Shown in pieces: positions 1 to 11,284 of a DNA stretch of 64,000 bases (its first letter is position 1; the number at the start of each line of letters is the position of its first letter). The stretch covers positions 3,129,487 to 3,193,486 of the forward strand of contig JAJEKV010000049.1 in NCBI GenBank assembly GCA_021234155.1. The letters are read 5' to 3'. A model generated the notes under the pieces. The model searched no databases, was not told where the DNA came from, and saw only the letters and a list, made by a program, of their open reading frames with translations. The stretch comes from Isoetes taiwanensis (taxonomy: Eukaryota; Streptophyta; Lycopodiopsida; Isoetales; Isoetaceae). The position numbers were made by a program, and so were the translations under genes.

Positions 1-600
1 GGGTAATGAGGGCCTAATGGGGGAATTGCAATTTAGAATGGGGGATGAGGAGAATGGGGATGAGGAGAAATGGGGATTCACATGAAAAGGGAATGAAGAA
101 AAGGGAGGATGAGGATTATATTTAAGTTAATATTTCAGTAGTGGGTGTTGCTTTAGATTGCCAATTTGAGAACACCACTAATATAACTAATAACATTTAA
201 ACCTTTGCAATAATCTTATTAATACTTATTATACTAGTCAAAAGATTACATGTTGGTCCGTAAGTGGCTGAATTAGCTCATACCCTAGAATCTTTGTATC
301 ATCGTATGGCACAGGGATGAACTTTTGAACTAGAGAGTTAATAAACCTGGTCTTTCCAAAGGCTATATCTAAGAAAAGGATCCATGCCTCTGTAAATGGA
401 TCTTTGTTACCTCGATAGAAGTAGTTTGCCATGTAGTAACTCTTTAGCTCTCCAACATATTCATGAACAAAGATTGTTGATATATTACCCTTGGGCTCTA
501 TATGGTTTTCCTCACTTAACTCTTGTGACGCACTAGGATCCGAACAAAGCTCCCTCGAGAAGACAACCTGTACCTGCAAAAGAACAAACAGAACCACAGC
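1..600. other. No recognised gene; AT-rich flank
   Basis: This stretch opens with G-rich, low-complexity sequence and then becomes AT-rich. A 152-codon open frame lies on the minus strand at 238-696. It has no recognisable domain, and its upstream half overlaps the tRNA-like repeat array that follows, so I do not call it a gene. No promoter or splice pattern supports it. Confidence 0.4.
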
Positions 601-1950
601 TTGGGGGGACTCGTACCACCACCAAGTGAGTGATACAAATGAAGGGATTGATCTCTGGACCAACACTAGGGAGCCTGCCTCAAAGCTATGCACCACAACA
701 AAAAAGGAAGCTCAACAAGATCAAGGCACTTGGGGGGACTCTTACCTCCACCAAGCACGATATACAAATTATGGTATTGAACGCATGATCCCAAGCCCCT
801 GGGCAAACACCTTAACTAGGCACTTAAACCACTAAGGCTAGGCCACCAAACATAAAAGAAAGAACATAGCAAGCTAAAATATTCATGGAGGGACTCGTAC
901 CTCCACCATGAAAATAAAACAGAGCAAAAATAAAAGCACTAACCATGGGGGGATGAGCTCACCACCAACCGTGAGATACATGGCAAGGGATTGACCCCTT
1001 GACCACTAGCTAAAGAGCTTGCCTCTCAGCCACGCACCACAACCAAGAAGGATGGGCCGACTAAAATAATAAAAACCAGACAAGAACCTTGAAGGCAAAG
1101 AGAACCTCCCACAAAACCTGCAAACATATCCAAAAATAACCATAACACTTGGGGGGACTCATACCTCCACCAAGTGTACTATACATACTTAGGTATTGAA
1201 CCCATGATCCCTAGCTTTGGGGAATGCCCCTTGGCTAAGCACCATAACCACAAGGGCTAGGGGTCAAAGCATGGAGCTGGGGGGCATTTTTGCGCCAGCC
1301 AAGCACCCCCTAAGCACCTAATGTTGAAAACTTTACTTATTTTTATCTTTTTTTCTATAACTCCGATGAAGCTGAAATTTTGTATTCCAAGGCGTAATAT
1401 GAATGCGTTTTAGGGAAAAATATCAAAAAAATAAAAGAAAAATATTTTTCAAAAATACAAAGAAAATAGCCCTAGAAAGCACCCACTAAGCACCATGTGT
1501 CGCTGACACAAAAAGTGTCCCCCACCTCCATGCTTTTACCCCTAGGCAACAAGATAAAGAGCAACAAAGAACAATATACTGGTAGCCAAGATATTCATGA
1601 GGGGACTCGTACCTCCATCATGAATAAAGCGGCATCCAAACCATACAATTATAACACATCACCACCTTTAAAGAATCGAACCCACCACCTGAGGCCCCTA
1701 AACTTTGAATCTAGCCCCCTTAGCCCATTAAGGCAAGGGGGAAAAGTAAAAAACACAAGCCACTAGAGGAATAAGTAGAAGAAAGTGGCTAGGGGGGATT
1801 CATACCTCCACCTTGGCCAAAAGATACATGAGAATAGCCCCTAGGGTCAAATAAGCAAGTCCAATGGAAACCTAACCTTATTTATAAAGGAAATCCAACC
1901 AGGGGAACTTTGGAAAAAAGGCTGGGGGGACTCGTAACTCCACCATGGCC
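595..1950 (-). repeat. Array of eight degenerate tRNA-like (SINE-like) units
   Basis: A conserved block, read on the plus strand as GGGGGACTCGTACCTCC, recurs at about 601, 729, 886, 948, 1149, 1591, 1787 and 1921. On the minus strand this reads GGTACGAGTCCCCC, close to a tRNA B box. Several units also have a TTGAACCC/TTGATCTC block and a run like CTAAGCACCA or CAGCCACGCACC where a tRNA 5' half would lie. The spacing is irregular (about 60-440 bp), so this is either a cluster of insertions or a decayed tandem array. The units are too divergent to be working tRNA genes. Confidence 0.55.
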
Positions 1951-2530
1951 AGAGAATTACATAACATAACATCAACCCCTAGGGACAACAATGGAAACCT
2001 AACCTTGAATCATAGGGGAAACCTTACATTTTTAAAATGTTATCACCATAAACTCGGGAGGGCAGAGGGCATTAACGTTCAATTTGAGGTTTAGCAGCCA
2101 CGTGGGCCAATGGGAGGATTGACAGGCTGTATCCCCACCTACCTCCGCCCATACGAAAAAATCATTACAGACTGTCAGTACGATTCTGGCAACTGGCGAC
2201 TGTCCCATTTCGACCGTCCGGGCAACACTCGAGCCTGTGATTTTGCTTTTTGCTTTTGCCTTAGTAGAGAGGACTTGGCCATAGTGACCATTTCCATTCC
2301 GGCACTCTGAAATGCTTGAAGGATCAGCTATGGCGCTAAGACCGACTGATTCCTCCCCATGCAACTGCATGCGATTGAGCTTTGCATATCCATTAGAAGC
2401 TTTGTTGTCTACTTAATTAGTATTTATGATTGGATGAATTGAGACCTGCAGCTTCTGTTAACATTGCATAATCCTTAAACTTCAGGTCTTTCACGGCCCC
2501 GTATATATAACCACAGCCTTGCCCTTATTC
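1951..2530. other. No recognised gene
   Basis: A minus-strand open frame at 2,032-2,370 (112 codons) matches no family I recognise and shows no splice or promoter context. The last 100 bp lead into the lipase exons that follow and may be its intron or an unrecognised upstream exon. Confidence 0.35.
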
Positions 2531-2531
2531 T

Positions 2532-2943
2532 AGTAGAGTATGCTTCGGCAGTAAGTTGAGCTATTTACTCAATCACCTGTGACAAATAACAAATCAAACT
2601 AATATGGTGCTACTTTGACATGGCTCTTTACTCGCATGGAACTGTTCTAGATGCCATGGCTTGACAGAGGTTTGTTTCTCTCTATGATTGGCTGTTTTAC
2701 GTTTCTTGTATGGGTTGCTCCTTATATCGTGCTGTGCTTGCAGCGATTTAAAGTTATTGAGGTTGTTAGGGATACACCACATTGTCTTCAGGTATTTTGG
2801 TTACAGTAATATTATATTGTTTCACAATTTGGAAGCCTAACTCCTTATCTACGAATCTACATCCCAAAATGACAGGGCTTTGTTGGATATGCACAAGATT
2901 TGGAAGCTATTGTTATCGCATTTCGTGGAACTCAGGAAAGCAG
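2532..2943 (+). pseudogene. Class 3 lipase gene fragment (four short exons)
   Basis: Four short blocks in the right order encode the start of a plant class 3 (alpha/beta-hydrolase) lipase domain. They are VEYASA (about 2,532-2,547, followed by GTAAGT); WNCSRCHGLTE (ending about 2,671 before GTTTGT); RFKVIEVVRDTPHCLQ (2,731-2,781, after TTGCAG and before GTATTT); and GFVGYAQDLEAIVIAFRGTQ (about 2,872-2,942, after GACAG and before GTGAGG). Known family members read EYASAVY, WTCSRC, HCLQAFVG and IVVAFRGTQE in this order. Retained introns argue for a copied genomic segment, not a retrocopy. The second block needs a frame change to join its upstream residues, and the exons carrying the GHSMGG catalytic serine are absent downstream. 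The fragment is therefore non-functional as it stands. Confidence 0.75.
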
Positions 2944-3121
2944 GTGAGGTTTTTTCTTTATGACACTACCCTGTTGCTGGCTTCAAATTTTGGGTGGATT
3001 TGACTGTCAGTTGTCTACTGAATTATGAATCTGAATGTAATACGGAAGCCAACTAACTTTGGTAGAGTCTGATCAATAGGGCTTTTGCAGCTTAAGTAAA
3101 AGATATCATTTTTGCTGCATG

Positions 3122-3456
3122 GCCAGTTTCCCCTATAAATCAGAGTCTTCAAATCCGGCAAGGTTTATCCCCAGAGAACTAGAGCTGATGGCGATGGAAT
3201 CCGGCGCTTGCAAGAAGGGTATATTTCTCACCCTTCTATTAATCCTTGAAAGTAGAACTCTGACGCATCCCTTCTGTTATACAGGTGATCAAATCGAATC
3301 CTCTGCCCAAATCTACAGAAATATTTCCATTTCGACACTTTGCATGTCGATTTGCATGGTCAGTTTCCCTATAAAACAGAGTCTTTAGATCCAGCATGTT
3401 TAGATCACAGAAATGAAGAGCTGATGGCTATGGATTCTGGCATCTGTAAAATGGTA
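3122..3456. repeat. Diverged direct duplication, about 100 bp, 235 bp apart
   Basis: The segment starting GGCCAGTTTCCCCTATAA at about 3,121 recurs as GGTCAGTTTCCCTATAA at about 3,357. Both continue through a GAGCTGATGGC block to a shared end near TGCAAGAAGG / TGTAAAATGG. The second copy has an open frame reading FPYKTESLDPACLDHRNEE, so this may be an exon of an unknown gene duplicated together with flanking DNA. I do not recognise the protein. Confidence 0.5.
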
Positions 3457-3459
3457 TGA

Positions 3460-3790
3460 TCTTGACTCTGATAGCCTTACGAAAGATATGAAAAGCTCTA
3501 ATCTTATGTTTGTAAATCATATTGAATGTGAACAGGCGCCGGTGAAAGAAACAAAAACTTGTATTATATGCAAGTTACTAATCAAGATTTATAAATCCAG
3601 AGCAAGAAGAGGATGTTGTATCTTCTCAGGAAAGACATGCAGTCCTTGTTAACATGTTGGACTTAAGGTAACATGCATACATTACATTGATATTTTAACA
3701 TGTATTGACATTTTCATTTTTCAATGTCAAAGAAAAAGAAGTTGTTTGTATGTTTCTAATGAAGATCTCAACTGTCAATGAGATGTACAC
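3460..3790. other. No recognised feature
   Basis: AT-rich sequence without a supported open frame or repeat. It ends at the 3' boundary of the minus-strand LINE fragment. Confidence 0.4.
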
Positions 3791-4890
3791 TCAAATTCCA
3801 AATCTGGCGAACCACTGATCTCTCTTACCCCTCCAACAGACCCTGAGCCGCTGCGGGCCCATTGCCACAGCGTAAGCCAGGTGCGGGAGCCGAGCATCAC
3901 CCATATTAACCACTTTCTGAAAATAGACGATGTGTCTATCAAGGGCTGCCCGCTGAAGCGGCAAGAATCCAGTTTCCTGCAGCAGAATCTGATAGGAGAC
4001 TGAAGGTTTCACCCCAAGTGCCCGTGCCAAAAATGCCTTTTGCACCTGCTCCAAGTCATTCCAGGTCGCCAAAGAGACGACCGGGCCCCAAACCTCGACC
4101 CCGCATGTATTTAAGGGACAGGGCTCGACCACCAAAACAGATGTGGACCGATGGCCCCAATCATAGAGCTCACCGGTGATTGTTGTTACGCATGGCATAA
4201 AGCGCTTTCCAGCCTGCTGTCACCCGCAAGCGGATGGACGTCTCCCAACAGAGCGAGGAGGGGAACTCCACCCCTAGGTATTTGTAGGTGGGCGTGACCT
4301 CCACAGGCTGTCCTTGATATGTGAGTGCAGGAGGCGTGGGGTGGCGTGAAGAGGATATGAGAACCACCCTGGTCTTGGCCAGATTCACGCGCATGTCTGT
4401 AGCCTGGCAAAATGTGTCTAGGGCATCAGATGAGACCGCATAGCTCCGGGTGTGGGCGGAAGGTCAACATCGCCCCGCGATAGATGAGCCGGGCGGATGA
4501 CCGGTGCAAAAGGCGTATGCCATCCCCCCATGCTCGCAGAAGTTGAGCTCTAACCGGTCAATGTAGAGGCCAAAAGTGTTGGTGAGAGGGGGCAGCCCCG
4601 GGACCTCGATACTCATCGGTGAATGCTTGGCCCGTCGGCCGCGATCCTGCCAAAACAACTCTCATACGTACCAGATATGGCATTCTCGCGCGCAGCAGCG
4701 GCAGCCCCAGATTGACGCAGATCCTAGCCTCTGACTTTTCGAGGGGACCGACGAAAAGCCTTCGCGAAGTCCACAAAGCAGCAATACAAGCCCTGCCGAT
4801 GGTTTCGGCTGTCTTCAATCAGTGCCCACAGTGTAAAGATATGGTCAATCATTGAGTGGCGGGGTCTAAAGCAAATAAGATGCTGGGCAC
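3791..4890 (-). mobile_element. LINE fragment: reverse transcriptase C-terminal half and 3' region
   Basis: On the minus strand the frames give the RT segment CCFVDFAKAFRR, a degenerate palm, the thumb-side segment MRVNLAKTRVVLIS followed by YKYLGVEF, and a C-terminal region with LATWNDLEQVQKAFLARALGV. This order is typical of the second half of a LINE ORF2. The sequence is locally GC-rich (near 60%), unlike its surroundings. Its 5' part is closely similar to the plus-strand LINE at the right edge of the window (overlap around 63,730-64,000), so both belong to one family. Several frame breaks separate the blocks and the 5' half is missing: a 5'-truncated dead copy. I cannot assign the clade. 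Confidence 0.85.
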
Positions 4891-5345
4891 GAAGAGTTGC
4901 ACTCTGATGGCCCGATCATGGTTTTTGTAGAGAGTGGGTTTGTTCGGGTTTCATCATTCCATGGTTTGCTTGTCTTATGTTGTAGAACTTAGTAGATAGT
5001 GTGTTTTGCATTGGTCGTATGGTGCTCCTGAGAAGCATGTTGTGTACGTGTCATTCTTGACATTGCACATGAGGGAGCACTTACAAACAGGGGCGGGGGT
5101 GCTTAAATAAGGAAATTTTTAATGCATTTGAGAAAGGAATTTAGTTAGCTGATAGCAATGAAATTGATGTTTATGTTTATGTTGTCCTTTTTGAGCATGC
5201 ATGATGATTGCAGATGTAGAAGGTAAAGATATACATGTAGATACAATGGAAAACAAACTTGAATGGGATATTGTCATAGCAAGTATCCTTATTGAAGAGG
5301 GGAAGAGAAAGTACTGATGACTTTATACTGTGTAGGCTGAGCCGA
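4891..5345. other. No recognised feature
   Basis: Mixed-composition sequence with no supported gene, lying between the LINE fragment and the endonuclease-domain fragment. Confidence 0.4.
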
Positions 5346-5349
5346 TTTA

Positions 5350-6005
5350 TCATTTTTTGGAGTTGTGTTGTGAACGCTGGTTGCTCCAGTAGCAGTGGCC
5401 GATGTCGCAGACCACGGGCTTGAATTCTGTCCAGATGTGGTCGAGCACTGTCATGGAGCGCGTGGTGGCATTGACTCGCTGGGCGAGGCCAGGCATGGTG
5501 GCTTGTAGGGCTGTGGCAATGTTGTTTTGCCGCAGGTTGTTTATGTTGAAATCTCCCATGAGGATGGTCCTGGGGGCTTCCATTGCATTGTTGGCTTCGG
5601 CTGTGGGCTGCGATGTTGTACTGTTGACAATCGCTTTGATGTTGTTGAGGGATTGCTGCTTGTTCCCGCCATGGTGCCTGTATATGCTGGCCGTGTGGAC
5701 GACGGTCTCTGTGGTGTAACCTCGGAACATGGCGAGGATGGTTGTGACTGCGGGTTTCGTGACTTGTTGGTGATACCGGAGCTCGAGCCTATTGCTATTG
5801 TAGAGTGTGTGGTTTGAGCAAACACATGTACTTGTCTCGAAGATGGCTCAGTCATCCGATCTCGTCTCTTGTAGGCAGAGAATGTCCGATGATGTCAGTT
5901 GCGGGTCTGTTAGTATGTGGTTGATATACTTTGCTGATGTGAGGGTGTTGAGCATTGTTGCGACGAGTGCCGATAGCCGTTTGTCGACGAGGTTGTGAAT
6001 GGTCA
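5350..6005 (-). mobile_element. Endonuclease/exonuclease/phosphatase (EEP) domain fragment
   Basis: One minus-strand frame reads through most of an EEP nuclease domain. It contains SSDILCLQET near 5,880 (the metal-binding glutamate motif), then SIYRHHGG, then ILMGDFNINNL near 5,560 (the GDFN motif), then TVLDHIWT near 5,440. It ends with SNQRSQHN, where families of this type usually have SDH. One in-frame stop follows the QET motif. Such domains occur at the start of LINE ORF2 and in some Helitron2/Helentron proteins. The orientation matches the LINE at 3.8-4.9 kb, but the 480 bp between them do not resemble that family's linker, so I treat it as a separate remnant. Confidence 0.7.
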
Positions 6006-7085
6006 TCATTCACGACATCTCTCTCTGCATTCTCTGGATTTCTTCTGTGACTCTGTTGTCGATGGTGAAGTTCTGGTTGGTTGCATGAAGATTACATATT
6101 GATAAGTATCATCTTCACAATGACATCTGAGCCTAATATCACAACCGATATGAGCTTTTGAAGCCATTTTATCTAAGATTAAAGCTTCTAATACAAGCAT
6201 CAAGAAGATTAATCAACATAGCCTTATCTGGTTTTATGCATTTAAGAGAATATGTTGAAATAGTTTAATTGCATTTTTAATCAGGCCCATCCAAAATGTT
6301 AAAGATGCTACTATACATTGAAGAATGGTCCCAATCAGCTGGCTAACAAACATCGGCCTTGGTGATGAAAGAGTAAGGAGTTTTAAAATCTTGCATCAAA
6401 CTAGAGCTTGTAGATACAATGCTCATCATTACTCCAAATGTGCCTACTGTTGGGTTTTCCATAAAACGTACGTAATTGCTAAATAATTTTGTAATGTTCA
6501 ATGAAGGTCAAGCTGCATCATATCTAACGTAGTACTGCAGCACTATACCTTCTACATGTCCATTGCCTACATGATGGATTGTGAATATGTTAAAAGATGG
6601 ATATACAATAAGATGCAATCTAACAAAAGTTTCATGACTCTGCCATTCCAAGTTGTGTACAAGCATAGTCTTGAAATATTCTAACTATATATTATATTCC
6701 TGCCTGTGGCAGCATAAGAAAAGATGTCTTGCTACATTCTAGGATTCCATGCAAGAAAATACTTTTAGAATATCAACACTGGTAATATTACTGCGACAAA
6801 GATTTGAACTCTATTCTGGGAAGACCATTTATACATACTTTGAGAATCATAGTGTCGTAGCAAAATGCTTTGAAGGTCTTTATGTAATTGGAAGCCTTTG
6901 TTTGTTAGCCTCGGCTGCTAGAAATGCAGGTCTCCATTTTGCAAGCCTAGATATCTTTGATATTGTAAGGCTAAATAAGGCTGCACTTTGATTTAATTGA
7001 TTATGTAACATTGACAATGCATGTCATTGAATATTCTTGCATGTCATTGCACGTGGAAAAACAATTGTTATCGGAAATATCGCCT
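6006..7085. other. No supported gene
   Basis: AT-rich sequence. A minus-strand frame at 6,006-6,203 has a stretch (KAHIGCDIRLRCHCEDDTY) that faintly resembles a PPR repeat. Since a PPR fragment follows on the same strand this could be more of the same decayed gene, but the match is too weak to call. Confidence 0.35.
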
Positions 7086-7089
7086 GAGA

Positions 7090-7746
7090 ATGCATACCAA
7101 CCCCTTTCAATATCATGTCACTGTCTTCAAGGATCAAAGACATCAGGCCTCTGTGCTTGTTTAGATAGTAGAACACCTTCGTTGACATATAACATATTCT
7201 ACCCAATCAATGAATGACGGATTTTATCGCATTTACCATCATCGAACAGATGCAATTTCCTCCTCCTGCATTTTAATAAAATAGTCCATAGCTTCGTCAT
7301 TATAGCCGTACTGTGCATAGCCTGTAACAATTGTGGTCCATGTGAATATATTTCTTTATGGCATCCTGCCATAGACTTGAAAAGCATCCTCAACACTTGC
7401 GCATTCGATATAAGCATCAACAAGAATATTGCCAATAATAACATCCTTATTACAACCTCTAATCAAAACTTGTAAATGGACCCCCTTCTCCAAAACAAGT
7501 CGGCACAAGCACTAAGAACCTCCACAAAGGTAACCCTATTTGGGCTAACTCTATCTAGCTGCATTTGAGTGAATAGCTGCAGTGCTTCCTTTCCATTGTT
7601 GCGTTCGCATACATATCCACAAGTGCACTGCTCGCAAAGTTAAAATCAATCTTTTTCATAAAGCTGCAGACAAAGCATATGTGATTGCCGCATTGCCTGC
7701 TCAAGAAGGTCAGTACACTAAGTTGAAGTATCCATGATTCCTCCAC
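7090..7746 (-). pseudogene. Pentatricopeptide repeat (PPR) protein fragment
   Basis: Reading the minus strand from 7,746 down gives consecutive PPR-like pieces in three frames: SALVDMYA, GKEALQLFTQMQLDRVSPN with VTFVEVLSACADL, DVIIGNILVDAYIECASVED, and TWTTIVTGYAQYGYNDEAMD. These are the usual PLS-class repeat phrases of plant organellar RNA-binding proteins, in a plausible order. Frame changes and stops separate the pieces, and neither a start nor a C-terminal E/DYW domain is visible. I regard it as a decayed fragment. Confidence 0.8.
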
Positions 7747-7749
7747 CTA

Positions 7750-8545
7750 TAATTATAATAAGCCTTTCAAACAAGAGCTTGCATTAAGAAGAATGCAATC
7801 ATGGAATATCAATTCAAACCTCCTATTAACTCATGATACAAGCAATCTGCAATGTATAAGAGGTAATGTGCATCACTGCATCTACTCGAGCAAAGTGTGC
7901 CATATCATTAGGGAAAGGACGTTGTCTCCAGTATATATGCTTTCTGAAGCAAATAAAAAATACCCAAAACTACATTGTTGGAGTTTTTCAAAGATGTCAT
8001 GTTCCAAGTAGATTTTGAATAATGCACTAGAGAAAATCAGACACAGAGGCCAAATTTGAGTAAAACTAGGCTGGAGAACTTTGGCAATCCTACACCCACT
8101 ATACACTACATTTCATAGAAGCTATTCATCAACCTCAAGATGGTCAGTTGAAACATGCAAAAGCTAACTAATTTTTCCAATATCTTCTCCTTTGGTAATC
8201 GCAATGAATAATTAGACGAAACTGTTCTATAAATCTAGTTTAACATTCTATGCTTGTGTAGTTCTAAACATTTGGTCAAATTGATCATGCTTTATATCCA
8301 TAAGTATAAAGCTCTGGCTTTAGACAAAACAATATAATTGTACCAATCATCAAACATATGGAGCATAACCATCCTATAGCAAAATAATTCCTGCTGAATT
8401 TATCCATACCTGAAATGTTTTATCAATCGAAATATTGCAATATGTTTGCAACAAATATGCAAGTGATCGCTGTGGTTTGAAAATATCACAAGCCTGATAT
8501 GACAAGTTAAGAACAAAACTTAGTCAACTTTAACTATACAAGAAA
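7750..8545. other. No recognised gene
   Basis: AT-rich sequence with short open frames only, none with a recognisable domain. Confidence 0.4.
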
Positions 8546-8550
8546 CTTAT

Positions 8551-8566
8551 CGCGGCGGCCGCCACG
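8551..8566. repeat. GC-rich 16-bp near-perfect palindrome
   Basis: CGCGGCGGCCGCCACG is self-complementary apart from one pair and stands alone in AT-rich DNA. It lies downstream of the Helitron coding region (which runs on the minus strand), where a Helitron 3' hairpin would be expected. However, the sequence just beyond it does not give a convincing CTRR terminus, so the link is only a suggestion. Confidence 0.4.
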
Positions 8567-8595
8567 AACGTTTCTCTTCACCAACTTATCTATAC

Positions 8596-9245
8596 GTGCT
8601 AGAACATGCAGGATTTGAACCTGCACTTTTTTTTTTGCCCTGTATCCAGTGCCCGTACGATAGAAGGATGCTCACCATAACGACTATAGGATGCCCTTTT
8701 TTTTTAACAATCATGTCATGCAACAATAGCCAGTGGGTTTTGAACCTGGACAGGGGAAGACCCATATCCAATGGTCTAACCACCGGGCTATGATCACCAT
8801 GACATAGATCATCCATGCCACCGAATAATGGTCAGTGGGATTTGAGCTTGGATAGGGGACACCCATATCCAACAGCCTAACCACTAGACTACTACTGCGA
8901 TAAGCACTTTTCATAGATCAATCATGCCACCCATTGATTGCAAATGGGGTTTGAGCGGGGAAATACCCGTAACCAGTAGCCTAACCACTATACTGCCAAT
9001 GCGATAAGCATTTCTGCTATGTAAGCAAAGGGAATCCCATAGTAACTATGTAGCACGTTGTCTATTGAACAGGCTATATGTGTATAGGTATGCACATGTA
9101 CTTTATTGTTTTGAGATGGATATCTCATTTCCTTCCTTTTTTTCTTTTTTTTTTAACCCACCCGATGATAGTCAGTGAGTTTTGATCCTGGCTAGGGGCC
9201 ACCTATAACCAAAGGATTTACCACTAGGCCACCACCGCGATGGAT
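8596..9245 (-). repeat. Cluster of five tRNA-like SINE heads
   Basis: Five units begin near 8,599, 8,716, 8,826, 8,930 and 9,160. Each reads on the minus strand as an A-box-like block (GGCCTAGTGGTAAATCC, AGCCCGGTGGTTAGACC), a short arm, then a B-box-like block (GGTTCAAAACCC, GGATCAAAACTC, GGTTCAAATCC). A T-tract on the plus strand (8,630-8,637, 8,698-8,705, 9,141-9,155) adjoins some units, consistent with A-tails in the minus orientation. Together they look like tRNA-derived SINE 5' regions inserted or amplified side by side. The units differ too much for working tRNA genes. Confidence 0.6.
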
Positions 9246-9280
9246 GGTTTTTATTTGTTCACTTTGATCAAACTTGGTCG

Positions 9281-9552
9281 AGGGAAATCCCGTTACAATC
9301 AAACAGCACGTCATGTATCACACAGGCAGGTAATAGTACCTATTAAAGTATAGAAAAAGTACCTTATTTAAAGTCCAGTTGACCTATGACGTACTTGCTT
9401 AACCTGCAACTGAAAAGGAAAATCCCGTTATAATCAAACAGCACGTCATCTATCACACGGGCAGGCAATAGTACCTGTTAAAATATAAGGAAAGTACCTT
9501 ATTTGAAGTCCAGTTGTCTTATGACGTACTTGCTTATAATTTGTAACTAAAA
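9281..9552. repeat. 135-bp tandem repeat, two copies
   Basis: The block beginning AATCCCGTTACAATCAAA at 9,286 is repeated from 9,421 with about 88-90% identity. Both copies run through ATGACGTACTTGCTT. The unit lies between the SINE cluster and the Helitron helicase end and may be part of the Helitron 3' region. Confidence 0.8.
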
Positions 9553-9689
9553 TGAAAGGAAACATGTTTGTGATCTGGGACCGGGGAGGGTAATGAGGGA
9601 GTTATATGCAACTGCCACTTACTGCATTGGTGTAAATTCCTTCAAATTTGTTAGCAAGGTAACACACATCAATGATAGATGTATGATAT

Positions 9690-11270
9690 GCTAGAGGAAA
9701 TGTACATTTTTGTTAGAGTAGCTCCTTGTAGATGACGTTCAGAGTACTTCTAGTTGTGTTCTCTGGGGAGAGGAGTATTAGCAGGTCTTGTCTGTTTCGT
9801 ACACGAGTAAAGGCCGTATATAACTGGCCATGTGCAAAGACATTCGTGTGCAGATCAATGACCACTCGATCCAATGTTAAACCCGGCGGCTATTAAGCGT
9901 GGTTGAATACGATGAGTGAGTGGTAATTGTCGTCGATGAATAGTCCATGGGCGGTTTTACGGTTGATAGAAGAAATGCATTACGGAAATGGGTACATGTT
10001 CCTTACGGATCACCTAAAACCCTCACCATTACAAATTTCTCATGCATCGATTCAATCACAAATCTAGCATTCTTCACAAGTCCCTTCTCCATGTCTAATC
10101 GTTTCATCACATGACATATTGCCCCCACCTTAAGTGTGAGTTCATGATTGGGAATCCCAGAGTGTGTGAAATTATTCAAAAAATCCGATGTTGCGTAGGG
10201 ATGGTCATGAATAAGTTGGTCTTGTTCGGTTATATGATCATGGCTGTAATACAACTTATCCTAGTTAGGAACCCTGCTTAAGACCCGACCATTGAAATCA
10301 TCAACGTGCCTGTTGATTGGAGCGAGGGAAATTCGTTTGTCACATTCGACTGGATCGTGGAGGATATTTGTTGGATGGAGGAATTCAACTGTATCTGCAA
10401 TGTTTGTAGTTATGTTGAATAAATCCAACGATACCATAGTTTGTTCCCAGTTCTCCCCAATATTGTCAACAAAATGCATGAGCTCTGGATCCCCTGCATT
10501 TTGTATTGGTTGATGCAACCTCAACACGCAAAATACTTTCCATAACGACGATGATTTTATAGATGCACTGAATGTTGCAATTCTCCCCCCCACCCTTTAC
10601 TACAGGTGCAACTTGCCTAAAATCACCAGCAGCTACGAAATGTTTTCCACCAAAAGGAAGACTGTTTCCACACAATCGTTGCAACACATGATTTACGCTT
10701 TCTATTACAGCCTTATTGGCCATTGGAAACTCATCCCAGATAATGACCTTAGCCGCAGCGATGAGTTGTGCTGCTCCTGAATTGGGGTCTAACATCGAAT
10801 GTAGCCCAGCATTATTTTCAATTACAGGGATCTGAAATAGGGAATGTGTCATTCGCCCGCCTGCATATAATCGGGCTGCCAGTGCCGTTGTACCACATGG
10901 AAGGACTATGCCTCTGTTGCTGCGTATGAGAAAGCATATGCATTTCAAAACAAATGTTTTCCTTGTGCCAGCTTTTCCATCTACAAATATAGGGCCATTG
11001 CTTAGAGAAGATTCCAACCATTGTTTTATGAAATGAAATATTTCTAGCTGGTTATCATTCATCATACTTGACATTTGAAGCATAGATTCTAGGTACGATG
11101 CGTGGTCAGAAAATTTTGCTAGCTCGTGCCAATACGATGTTGCAATTGTAGCCCAAACGCCATGATGTTAGTCCCATGTTGAACAAATATTATTGACTAA
11201 GTGCAGAGATTCATTGAATGCAATTACATCATCATTTGGATATTCGTCTAATAAGTCAAGGCTCATAGGC
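9690..11270 (-). pseudogene. Helitron PIF1-type DNA helicase domain
   Basis: The minus-strand frames give FVDGKAGTRKTFVLK (Walker A; the usual GTGKT reads GTRKT here), VIIWDEFPM (Walker B), FVAAGDFRQVAPVV (motif III region) and, near 9,850-9,780, NVFAHGQLYTAFTRVRNR (the C-terminal motif VI region of PIF1-like helicases). This domain unwinds donor DNA during rolling-circle transposition. The longest open piece is 205 codons (11,083-10,466). At least three frame changes break the domain, and the Walker A substitution would be expected to impair ATP binding. It directly follows the Rep region, as in RepHel proteins. Confidence 0.88.
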
Positions 11271-11284
11271 ACCTGAAACTTGGT

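Noticed and set aside
2032-2370. 112-codon minus-strand ORF as a gene
   Set aside because: No domain, no promoter, and ordinary length for chance in this composition.
4619-4855. Plus-strand frame of 78 codons
   Set aside because: Antisense to the LINE reverse transcriptase.
5402-5817. Plus-strand frames of 96-105 codons
   Set aside because: Antisense shadows of the endonuclease domain.
8596-9245. Working tRNA genes
   Set aside because: The units lack a consistent cloverleaf and have diverged A and B boxes; SINE heads explain them better.
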